A DNA stretch of 14,728 nt from DATLBY01 sp035526665. Lineage in GTDB: Bacteria; Acidobacteriota; Terriglobia; Bryobacterales; Bryobacteraceae. Made by a program: the position numbers and the translations under genes. Below, in pieces: positions 7,241-14,266 of this stretch. Location of the stretch: the NCBI GenBank assembly GCA_035526665.1, contig DATLBY010000189.1, forward strand, positions 1 through 14,728, in the 5' to 3' direction. Each line of letters opens with the position of its first letter. Position 1 is the stretch's first letter. Below the pieces are notes generated by a model. It worked only from the letters and a program-made list of their open reading frames with translations, was not told where the DNA came from and ran no database searches.

Positions 7241-9633
7241 TGCCATGCCGGCGTCGAGGCGCCGCCTTCGTTGGAATACGGCGCCCACGCCAGAGTGAAC
7301 AGCCGGACGGATATGTTCGTCTTCTTTGGTTTTATACAGACACGCTCCAGAGCCTCAGACATCGGATCGGTCCTCGCCTGCAGCCCTGTTAACTCACCTT
7401 GCACCTGGGCTTCCAGTTCGTTGATCTGCTGCTGCACGGCCGCCACTGTCTCCGCCGCTCGGCCCACATCCTGCGATTCCTTGCGCGCGCGGCCGACGCT
7501 GCGCATTGCAGTCGCGGCCCGGCCCACATTCGCCTGGCTGAGAGTTTTTCTACCAAACATAGCGCCGAGTATCCCGGAACCTATAGAGATCGCCGATTGT
7601 AGCACCTGCTGCTGCGATTGCTCCTGCTCGCGTTCCACGGCCTGCTGCGCGCGCCGGAGCCTTTCCTGGAGTCCCGCCGCCTTGGCTGCATATTTCTGGC
7701 GGATGGCCGCGACTGCCTGGTCGCGGGATTCGCGTGTGGTCTGCTGCAACCGCAGGCGAAAATCCCGCTCGGATTCGTTGGGATTCGAACACAGGCCTGT
7801 ACCGGGGCTTTTAAAAATTTCGAGCTGCTGATGTCCGTAAATCCATGTGACCAGCTCTTTGTTCCACTTCGGGAAGTTCTTTGGCTTCGCCCCTTCCCCG
7901 GGTAGCGTCGCGAACTCAGCGTCCGGAACAGGCTGCGATTCCAGGTCGGACGGGTCGACTTCCACTTCGAAGGATTCTTCCCATTGCACCGGAAGGCTGT
8001 CCGCTTTAATCTCGGTGGCAAAGACGGATTCCTGCAGGTAGTCGATCGCCTTTTTTGTATCCTGGTACCGTATCTGTGCGGCGGCCAGCACGGTGGGCCG
8101 GTACACGATTGCGGCATGCGATCCACGCACGGGGATGAAGGCTTGTGGAATATCGGGAGGAAGAACCACGCGCGGGGACGTCTCGCGTATGGTGGTCTCG
8201 GCGGCTTCGGGCGATTCAGGGACGGCGGCCTCGGGGTGACGGCCCTGCATCACTCGCTTGATCTCGTTCCGGGTCATTGGTCCGCGGAGATACGATAACG
8301 CCCAGCGGCTCTCAAACAGCACGGGGGCGTCCTCATGCACGTTGTTCAGTAGAAAGACCCGCTTCCCGAGGCCGGCGAGCATTCCTTCGATGTGCTGCCG
8401 GTTAAATCCCCTGCCGCTTTCGGCTGAAGCGCCTTCCAGGCCGTCCATCAGGCGGGACTTGTCCCGTTCCGTCTGCAGTCTTCCGATAAACCAGGTGCCG
8501 GCATTCGCTAGTCCCTTGTAATCCAGGTCCACCGGATTCTGGGTTGCCAGCACGATGCCCACTCCGAATGCGCGCGCCTGCTTCAGCAGCGTCAGCAGCG
8601 GACGTTTCGACGGCGGGTTCGCCACCGGCGGAAAGAAACCGAAAATCTCATCCATGTAGAGGATGGCGCGCAGGCTGGTAGTGCCCGGCTGAGTGCGTGT
8701 CCAGCTCAATACTTCATTCAGCAGCAGCGAAACGAAGAACATCCGCTCGGTTTCGCTCAGGTGCGAGATCGACAGGATGGAGATTCTAGGTTTCCCCTCG
8801 GCGGTGCGCAGCAAGCGCTCGACATCCAAGGGCTCGCCTTCCATCCACGCCTCGAATCCGGGTGAGGCGATGAGATTATTCAAGGCCATCGCGAGCTCGA
8901 AGCGTTCTTTCGACGGATAGAACGATTCCAGATCGAGCACTCCGATCCGCGTGACCGGGGGCGCTTGGATCTGATGAATGAGCTCTTCCATGCTGAGGTC
9001 CTGCCCTTGCTTCCAGGAATTATCCAGGATGGTAGAGAGCAGAATATGTTCGCGGCTCTTGAGCGGCTCGGCCTCAATGCCCATTAACGAGAGCACGGCC
9101 GTAGCGGTCACGCTGATCCTGTCGCGAATCAGCTCCCGGTCATCGGCAGCCATGCCTGTGGGAGCCGACAACGACTTGATGACGGCCAGCGGCAGGCCGG
9201 CATTACTGCCCGGAGTGTAAATGGCAAAGTCGGCCGATTCGCGAAGTTTACGGATGCGTTCACCGTCTTCGCCCCATTTTGCCAGCCCCTCACGCCACTG
9301 GCCGGCCTGTTTTTCCGCGTACTGGGCGCGCGTGAGGTTTTCGCGTTTGGCATCATCCTCGTTCAGCCACGGTTCAAACTCCGCGGGGGTGAGGCCCGGA
9401 AACTGGAGCAGCAGATTGGACAGATCGCCTTTCGGATCAATCGCGATCGCGGGAACTCCATCCAGGGCCGCCTCTTCCAACAGGCTGATACACAGACCCG
9501 TCTTGCCGCTGCCGGTCATTCCCACACACACGGCATGCGTCACCAGGTCCTTGCTGTCGTAGAGCACCAGCGGAGCGGCGGGACTGGTTTCCCGGCCTAA
9601 GTAGAAGACTCCAAGTTTTTCAAACTCCTGCAT
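7237..9633 (-). CDS. HerA-like P-loop ATPase with C-terminal coiled coils
   Basis: A 798-residue ATPase of the HerA/FtsK superfamily (COG0433-like, 'helicase HerA central domain' type). Walker A is GMTGSGKT (38-45), followed by IDPKGDLSNLL (65-75). Walker B is ILYMDEIFGF (324-333), with ATQNPVDLDYKG (363-374) as the sensor-type glutamine region. The N-terminal HAS-barrel of classical HerA is short or absent, since the P-loop begins by residue 38. Residues ~615-680 are arginine/glutamine-rich and helical (coiled coil), followed by a glycine-rich segment AISIGSGILGAMFGRK (681-696), a second coiled coil (~718-758) and a closing NISVRLFTLAWAPY. It is probably a hexameric translocase on DNA or another polymer; the substrate is unknown. 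No NurA nuclease, Sir2 or other HerA defence partner is adjacent. The stop overlaps the FG-GAP gene start. No good Shine-Dalgarno site precedes the ATG. Confidence 0.88.
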   Translation of the reverse strand: MQEFEKLGVFYLGRETSPAAPLVLYDSKDLVTHAVCVGMTGSGKTGLCISLLEEAALDGVPAIAIDPKGDLSNLLLQFPGLTPAEFEPWLNEDDAKRENLTRAQYAEKQAGQWREGLAKWGEDGERIRKLRESADFAIYTPGSNAGLPLAVIKSLSAPTGMAADDRELIRDRISVTATAVLSLMGIEAEPLKSREHILLSTILDNSWKQGQDLSMEELIHQIQAPPVTRIGVLDLESFYPSKERFELAMALNNLIASPGFEAWMEGEPLDVERLLRTAEGKPRISILSISHLSETERMFFVSLLLNEVLSWTRTQPGTTSLRAILYMDEIFGFFPPVANPPSKRPLLTLLKQARAFGVGIVLATQNPVDLDYKGLANAGTWFIGRLQTERDKSRLMDGLEGASAESGRGFNRQHIEGMLAGLGKRVFLLNNVHEDAPVLFESRWALSYLRGPMTRNEIKRVMQGRHPEAAVPESPEAAETTIRETSPRVVLPPDIPQAFIPVRGSHAAIVYRPTVLAAAQIRYQDTKKAIDYLQESVFATEIKADSLPVQWEESFEVEVDPSDLESQPVPDAEFATLPGEGAKPKNFPKWNKELVTWIYGHQQLEIFKSPGTGLCSNPNESERDFRLRLQQTTRESRDQAVAAIRQKYAAKAAGLQERLRRAQQAVEREQEQSQQQVLQSAISIGSGILGAMFGRKTLSQANVGRAATAMRSVGRARKESQDVGRAAETVAAVQQQINELEAQVQGELTGLQARTDPMSEALERVCIKPKKTNISVRLFTLAWAPYSNEGGASTPAWQ

Positions 9634-9683
9634 CGATCATCAGGTATAGCACGGAGCGCGCCGGGTGCGCCTGCGAAGGTCTG

Positions 9684-10931
9684 CTATTTTCGCTCTGGAT
9701 TTACCAGCAGCCAACTGAGGCTGGAGATTCCATATAGCGCCGCCATCACGTACAGCGGCAGACTCCAATTCGAGAAGCGGTCCACCAGCAGCGCGAGCAC
9801 AATCGGACTAAGGACACCGCCAATCTGGCCGGTGGTATTCATGGCGGCGCTGACCACTCCACTGGCCGGTCCGCCGATATCGATGCAGGCGGCCCAGCTC
9901 GCTCCCAATGTGAACATGGAAGCCGCCGCCGCAAGCGCGATCAGCACCGACGCCAGCGCCGGATCGGCCGTCCAGGCAGCTCCCAGCATAGTGGCTGCTG
10001 CGATCGCGTAGGCGGAGACGCCAATCGCAGCGCGGCCGATGCGGAGACCGGACCGGCGCACCAGCCAGTCGGTAGCGATTCCACCGGTCAGGTCGGCGAG
10101 AACGCTCAGCAGGAGAGGAAGACCGGCAAACAGGCTCAATGCCCCCGCCCGCAGTCCTCTATGCTGCTCCAGGTAGGCGGGAAGCCAGGTGATCAAAAAA
10201 TAGAAGCCGTACCCATTAGAAAAATAGGCGGCGCATAGCGCCCAGACGCTGGGGTGCCGCATCACGCCCCAGCCGGTAAAGGAATGCGCGACCGCCACGT
10301 CGCGCCCGGCCAGAATCAGATCACGTTCGGCTTCGTTGACCGCTGCGTGATGCTCTGGTTCGTCCCGGAACCAGTAAAACCAGGCCGCTGCCCAGCCAAA
10401 CCCCAGTCCTCCGAACACCAGAAATACCTGCCGCCACGTGAACCACGCCAGCATCGCGGCCACTAGAGCCGGCGTGAGACCACCCGCAAGGTGCGCCCCG
10501 GCAAAAAAGATTCCCTGGACCTTTCCCCTCTCGCTGAGCGGAATCCAGCGTGCGAAGGTACGGGTAGCATTCGGCCACGCGCCCGCTTCGCCCGCGCCGA
10601 AAAGAAATCGTACCGCGAGCAGCCAGCGGTAGCTGCCCGCCATACTTGTCGCAAGCGTGAACGCCGACCACCAGGCCACAATGCGGGTGAGTACGGCCCG
10701 GGTTCCGCGGCGTTGTCCCCACCACGCCGTCGGAATCTCGAAGGCGGCGTACGCCAGCGTGAAGGCGCTGAACACAAAGCTCATCTGCACGCGCGTTAGG
10801 TGGAGATCGGTCATGATTTTCGGGGCCAGCGTCGAAATACAGACCCGGTCGAAATAGGTGATGGCCGCCAGCGCGACGGCAAAAGCGACTACCCGGTAGC
10901 GAACGCGCGTCGGTGTCATGGGCGGTGTCAT
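9684..10931 (-). CDS. MFS transporter, ACS (anion:cation symporter) family, sugar-acid type
   Basis: A 415-residue, twelve-helix major facilitator of the ACS family, which imports organic anions such as galactonate, glucarate or hexuronates with protons across the inner membrane. TM1 has YFDRVCIST (D28, R29). The TM4 region has VRFLFGAGEAGAWPN (R108, E115), the family's RxxxGxxEAxxxP-type signature. The spacing D28-R29-R108-E115 reproduces exactly E. coli DgoT Asp46-Arg47-Arg126-Glu133, residues described as proton- and substrate-coupling. The loop 2-3 signature is WWGQRRGTR. The start is ATG at 10931; the ATG at 10919 is equally possible, and neither has a clear Shine-Dalgarno site. It is divergent from the PQQ dehydrogenase gene, suggesting uptake of the acid that enzyme produces. 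It may also be cotranscribed with the ATPase 50 nt downstream. Confidence 0.88.
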   Translation of the reverse strand: MTPPMTPTRVRYRVVAFAVALAAITYFDRVCISTLAPKIMTDLHLTRVQMSFVFSAFTLAYAAFEIPTAWWGQRRGTRAVLTRIVAWWSAFTLATSMAGSYRWLLAVRFLFGAGEAGAWPNATRTFARWIPLSERGKVQGIFFAGAHLAGGLTPALVAAMLAWFTWRQVFLVFGGLGFGWAAAWFYWFRDEPEHHAAVNEAERDLILAGRDVAVAHSFTGWGVMRHPSVWALCAAYFSNGYGFYFLITWLPAYLEQHRGLRAGALSLFAGLPLLLSVLADLTGGIATDWLVRRSGLRIGRAAIGVSAYAIAAATMLGAAWTADPALASVLIALAAAASMFTLGASWAACIDIGGPASGVVSAAMNTTGQIGGVLSPIVLALLVDRFSNWSLPLYVMAALYGISSLSWLLVNPERK

Positions 10932-11012
10932 GCGAAGATCATCTTAACGGCTAAAATTACTGGAAGGGAAAATAGCGCGCCGGGTGGATGATCCTGGCGG
11001 ACTCGAGCTTCT
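10932..11012. promoter_or_regulatory. Divergent intergenic region between the MFS and PQQ dehydrogenase genes
   Basis: This 81-nt gap must hold the promoter for the plus-strand dehydrogenase and probably the minus-strand promoter for the MFS gene. A TAAAAT (10952-10957, plus strand) resembles a -10 box, but no good -35 is found 16-18 nt before it, and no clear inverted-repeat operator is seen. The existence of promoters here is inferred from gene orientation, not from motifs. Confidence 0.4.
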
Positions 11013-12818
11013 ATGTCTTCAACTTTGTTTCAGTGTCTCTTAGGGTTACTGCTTGCGGGGGCGGCATACGGCGAATGGCCATACTGGGCCGGTGATCAGG
11101 GTGCTACGCGGCACTCGGCTTTATCGGAAATCAACCGCTCGAATGTCATGCGGCTGAAGCCCGCCTGGACCTACCACTCGGGCGATAAAGACGACCGCGG
11201 ACGAACCACCATTGAATGTACGCCAATTGTGGTGGGCGGCGTGATGTACGTCACCTCGCCGATGCTCAAGCTGATTGCGCTCGATGCCGCCACTGGAAAA
11301 GACCTCTGGCATTTCGATCCCTTCGAAGGCGCTGACGTCAAGGCTGTAAATCGCGGCGTCGCCTATTGGGAAGACGCCAAAAAGCGCGATCAGCGCATCC
11401 TCTACGCCGCTGGAAAAAGCCTGTATTGCATCAACGCCAAAACCGGAAAAGTGATTCCTGATTTCGGGAAAAACGGTAGCGTCGACTTGACCGCCGAGAT
11501 GGATGCTCAGGCCTTGGGCGACTTGGGAGCTCCCAGCTCCCCGGGCGTGATCTATAAAGATCTGATCGTGCTCGGGTCCCGCAATGGAGAAGGGCCGCGG
11601 CAGGCATCTCCGGGGCATATCCGCGCCTACAATGTGCTCACCGGTAAGCGCGAGTGGATTTTCCATACCATTCCCAGCCCTGGCGAAATGGGGCACGAGA
11701 CCTGGGAAGGAGATTCCTGGAAGACGGCCGGGAGCGCGAATGTGTGGGGAGGCTTCAGCGTCGACGAAAAACGAGGCCTGGTATTCGCGGGCACCGGTTC
11801 GGCCACTTTCGATTTCTATGGAGGCCAGCGGATCGGTAAAAATCTGTTTGCCAACTCGGTGATTGCGATTGATGCAAATACCGGCAAGCGCCGCTGGCAC
11901 TACCAGATTGTGCACCACGATCTATGGGATTACGATCTGCCCACCGCGCCCATTCTGGCGCGCGTAAAAGGGAAGGATGCCGTAGTTCAAGTTACCAAGC
12001 AGGGATTCACCTTTGTCTTCGACCGCGACAGTGGCGCGCCTTTATTCCCCATCGAGGAGCGGCCTGTGCCCGCCTCCGATATCCCGGGAGAGAAGTCGTG
12101 GCCTACCCAGCCGTTTCCTGTGAAGCCGCCGCCGTTCTCTCCGCAGCGTTACGAGCCGACTGACATCTCTCCCGAGGCGCGCGCGTACGTGACAAAATAC
12201 GTTGCCGATATGCGCGCCGGCGGATTGTATACGCCGCCTAGCCGGCAAGGAACGGTGGTCACGCCCGGCACGCTGGGCGGCGGATTGTGGGGCGGCGGCT
12301 CATTTGACCCGAAGTCCGGCAGGCTGTTCGTCAGCTCGCAAAACCTGCCATCCATCATGAAGATTGTCGACGCTCCAAAGGGCTCTGCCTTTCCTTATAG
12401 CCATGCTGGTTACACCAAGCTGCGGGACGCGGACGGCTACCCTGGGATCAAACCTCCATGGGGGCAGTTGACGGCGATCGACCTGAATGAAGGCACAATC
12501 GCGTGGCAGGTTCCGCTGGGAGAACACCCCGAGCTCACCGCCAAGGGGGTCCCCAAAACAGGCACCGAGAATTACGGAGGTGCTATCAGTACCGATGGCG
12601 GACTGATCTTCATTGCCGCTACCAAGGACAAGAAATTCCGCGCGATTGACAGCGCCAGCGGCAAAACGCTGTGGGAGACGGAGCTGGAATATGGCGGCTT
12701 TGCTACGCCGGCGACGTATTCGGTAAACGGGAAGCAGTATGTGGTGATCGGCGCTGGTGGCGGCGGAAAAATGGGCGCGGAGTCAGGCGATGCGTTTGTT
12801 GCGTTCAAGCTGCCTTAG
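11013..12818 (+). CDS. PQQ-dependent quinoprotein dehydrogenase (glucose-dehydrogenase-like, periplasmic)
   Basis: A 601-residue exported quinoprotein that oxidises a sugar or alcohol in the periplasm using bound PQQ and a divalent metal. A signal peptide runs to about residue 20 (AYG before EWPYW). WAGDQGATRHSALSEINRSN is the usual opening of the eight-bladed propeller. Tryptophan-docking strands follow, such as IALDAATGKDLW and IAIDANTGKRRW. VWGGFSVDE (244-252) and HHDLWDYDLPTAP (301-313) are the PQQ-pocket segments; D303/D306 lie in the catalytic-aspartate region. Only two mature cysteines (69, 139) are seen and none are adjacent, so the vicinal disulfide of methanol/ethanol dehydrogenases is missing, as in the membrane glucose dehydrogenase group. 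Unlike that group it has no N-terminal membrane domain, and unlike quinohaemoproteins no fused CxxCH domain. A separate cytochrome gene overlaps its 3' end. The substrate is unknown. Confidence 0.92.
   Translation: MSSTLFQCLLGLLLAGAAYGEWPYWAGDQGATRHSALSEINRSNVMRLKPAWTYHSGDKDDRGRTTIECTPIVVGGVMYVTSPMLKLIALDAATGKDLWHFDPFEGADVKAVNRGVAYWEDAKKRDQRILYAAGKSLYCINAKTGKVIPDFGKNGSVDLTAEMDAQALGDLGAPSSPGVIYKDLIVLGSRNGEGPRQASPGHIRAYNVLTGKREWIFHTIPSPGEMGHETWEGDSWKTAGSANVWGGFSVDEKRGLVFAGTGSATFDFYGGQRIGKNLFANSVIAIDANTGKRRWHYQIVHHDLWDYDLPTAPILARVKGKDAVVQVTKQGFTFVFDRDSGAPLFPIEERPVPASDIPGEKSWPTQPFPVKPPPFSPQRYEPTDISPEARAYVTKYVADMRAGGLYTPPSRQGTVVTPGTLGGGLWGGGSFDPKSGRLFVSSQNLPSIMKIVDAPKGSAFPYSHAGYTKLRDADGYPGIKPPWGQLTAIDLNEGTIAWQVPLGEHPELTAKGVPKTGTENYGGAISTDGGLIFIAATKDKKFRAIDSASGKTLWETELEYGGFATPATYSVNGKQYVVIGAGGGGKMGAESGDAFVAFKLP
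12779..12782 (+). promoter_or_regulatory. Shine-Dalgarno site that decides the cytochrome start
   Basis: GGAG ends 7 nt before the ATG at 12790, inside the dehydrogenase coding region. It favours this start over the in-frame GTG at 12757, which would add 11 residues ahead of a good signal peptide. Confidence 0.6.
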
Positions 12819-13269
12819 CGCGGCAGTTCTGTTCACGGTGATGGCTGCTCTTTTTGCGGCCAAGCAACCCCTGCCCTACAGCCACAAGTCCCACGTGAAG
12901 TTAGGGCTGGCTTGCCGTGGCTGCCATACCATGCCGGGGAAGGGCGAGCTGGCCACATTCCCTCCCGAACCGCTATGCATGACGTGCCACACTTCGGTGA
13001 AGAAGGACAGTCCGCACATACAAAAGCTTGCCCGGTTTGCGGAGGAGAAAAAGCCTGTTCCCTGGGTGCGTGTCTACCGCCTTCCCCGCTATGTTTGGTT
13101 TTCGCATAAAGTGCATGCAGCCAAGAACAGCTGTGAGACTTGTCATGGGCCGGTAGCCGAACGGGACGTGATCACACAGGAGAAGCCGATTAGCATGACA
13201 TCTTGCATGGCCTGTCATGAAGAGGCGCAAGCTCCGAACGAGTGCGATACCTGCCACACAGCGCAGTGA
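12790..13269 (+). CDS. Periplasmic pentahaem c-type cytochrome (cytochrome c3/c7-like)
   Basis: A 159-residue exported multihaem cytochrome. The signal peptide MRLLRSSCLSAAVLF leads to a likely cut near LFA-AK. Five CxxCH haem sites are present at 42-46, 63-67, 115-119, 139-143 and 152-156. Exactly five further histidines (32, 35, 75, 106, 109) occur, enough for all five haems to be bis-histidine and so low-potential. The SHKxH pattern before haems 1 and 3, and the block PRYVWFSHKVH, are typical of class III (c3/c7) cytochromes and resemble the pentahaem ActA subunit of alternative complex III, though no other ACIII genes are here. The gene overlaps the PQQ dehydrogenase by 29 nt with its own GGAG, so coupled expression and electron transfer from the quinoprotein are likely. 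It ends 2 nt from the convergent DUF1259 gene. Confidence 0.9.
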   Translation: MRLLRSSCLSAAVLFTVMAALFAAKQPLPYSHKSHVKLGLACRGCHTMPGKGELATFPPEPLCMTCHTSVKKDSPHIQKLARFAEEKKPVPWVRVYRLPRYVWFSHKVHAAKNSCETCHGPVAERDVITQEKPISMTSCMACHEEAQAPNECDTCHTAQ

Positions 13270-13271
13270 TG

Positions 13272-14228
13272 CTAGTGGGAGTGCCCGCCGGCTGTCGCGC
13301 TCTTCTTGCTCTTTCCTAACTCGTGCAGAGCGGCCTGGAAACCTGTCGCCAGCTTCTCCGCCGAACCAGTGCCCCAGTAGTGTAGGAAATAGATAGGCGG
13401 CTGGCTGCCTGTCATGTGATGATGAATCGCAACTACATTCAGGCCGTTGGAGCGCAGCGCCTTGAGAACGGGCGTGACCTCATTGGCCAGCATCGCCACA
13501 TCGCCGGCCACCTCTGCATTGGCATCGCTTCCGTAGAACGCCGCCCAGGTGTTCAGTCCCATCCGGGAAGTGATGGCGGCTCCCATTTCCTTCAGCTTCA
13601 GATCGTCGCGGCCCACCGTGATCTTGTACACGGCGCCATTCTGTTCGCCCGCATGGCCGACGATCCGCGCGATCTTTGCCGTATCCATCGGTCCGGCCGC
13701 CACCGTGGAGTTCCCGCCGCTTACCGAGCTCTGATGCTGCGGCGAGCCTTTCCCGACCAGGTCGATGGCCGGCTTCGCCATCTTGGCCAGATCGGCAGCC
13801 TTGCCATGCCCGTGCACGTGCATGTAGAAGATCCGGGGACTTTCAAAGAAAAAATGATTATGCAGAGCGGTTACTTCAAGACCGTTATCGAGTAGCGCGG
13901 ACATCACCGGATTCACTTCATCTTCCAAAAGCACGAGATCGCCCATCAATACATCTTTGCCGCCGTCACCTTTCGTCATTGCCAGCCAGCCTCCGAATCC
14001 AAATGGAGTAGGAGTTGCGATTCCATCAACGGTGACCTTTAGGTCGTTTCGAGGAATGTTGATCTTGAGGACGTTGTCTTTAAAGTCGCCGGACTTGCCG
14101 AGGCTCTTCATGGCCTGGTCGTAGTCCGCCGGCATCTGCTGTGCGTAAAGTACACACGCAATCGTCCAGCTGGCCAGCAGAGTCCCTGTTCCCAGGCGGC
14201 ATGCTCCTTGTTTCGATACCCAAGTCAT
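13272..14228 (-). CDS. Secreted protein with two DUF1259 (LppY/LpqO-like) domains
   Basis: A 318-residue exported protein of unknown function. The signal peptide covers ~1-29 (LYA before QQMP). A lipobox-like IAC at 23-25 makes a lipoprotein a weak alternative, in keeping with the family names LppY/LpqO. Two homologous DUF1259 copies follow at ~44-159 and ~189-306, joined by a Ser/Gly-rich linker. Each copy has an INIPR/ITVGR strand with a DDLK-type turn, a GDLVLL/GDVAML block, an EVNPVMSAL/EVTPVLKAL helix, and a histidine cluster. The clusters align as H123-x-H125-x11-H137 and H269-x-H271-x11-H283, suggesting paired metal sites (inference). A histidine-containing HSH tail ends the protein. 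The start is ATG with AAGGAG 8 nt upstream. It lies 38 nt downstream of a chromate-transporter gene on the same strand, so a role linked to that transporter is plausible. Confidence 0.88.
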   Translation of the reverse strand: MTWVSKQGACRLGTGTLLASWTIACVLYAQQMPADYDQAMKSLGKSGDFKDNVLKINIPRNDLKVTVDGIATPTPFGFGGWLAMTKGDGGKDVLMGDLVLLEDEVNPVMSALLDNGLEVTALHNHFFFESPRIFYMHVHGHGKAADLAKMAKPAIDLVGKGSPQHQSSVSGGNSTVAAGPMDTAKIARIVGHAGEQNGAVYKITVGRDDLKLKEMGAAITSRMGLNTWAAFYGSDANAEVAGDVAMLANEVTPVLKALRSNGLNVVAIHHHMTGSQPPIYFLHYWGTGSAEKLATGFQAALHELGKSKKSATAGGHSH

Positions 14229-14236
14229 CGCATCAT

Positions 14237-14242
14237 CTCCTT
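14237..14242 (-). promoter_or_regulatory. Shine-Dalgarno site of the DUF1259 gene
   Basis: AAGGAG on the minus strand stands 8 nt before the ATG at 14228. It is the best ribosome site in the window and fixes this start; two further ATGs between it and the start are out of frame. Confidence 0.75.
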
Positions 14243-14266
14243 ATGGACACCCTGCAACACTACTCA

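Noticed and set aside
7016..7831. 271-codon plus-strand frame across the FG-GAP/ATPase junction
   Set aside because: Its translation is Cys/Ser/Arg-rich shadow sequence opposite two good genes; the cysteines have no ordered metal-binding spacing.
7237..9633. HerA-type ATPase as part of an antiphage defence island
   Set aside because: No nuclease, Sir2, TIR or other effector gene is adjacent; the neighbours are a secreted propeller protein, glycosyltransferases and a transporter.
9634..9683. GC-rich GCGC-containing stretch between the MFS and ATPase genes as a terminator
   Set aside because: Only about a 4-bp stem can be drawn and no T-run follows on the minus strand, so termination here is not supported.
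11121..11918. Long open frame (265 codons) on the minus strand inside the PQQ dehydrogenase gene
   Set aside because: It lies wholly antisense to a strongly conserved coding region, has no recognisable domain, and such shadow frames are expected at this GC content.
12218..12301. Repeated GGCGGATTG/GGCGGCGG motifs in the dehydrogenase gene as a functional DNA repeat
   Set aside because: They are explained by codons for the glycine-rich LGGGLWGGGS segment typical of the protein family.
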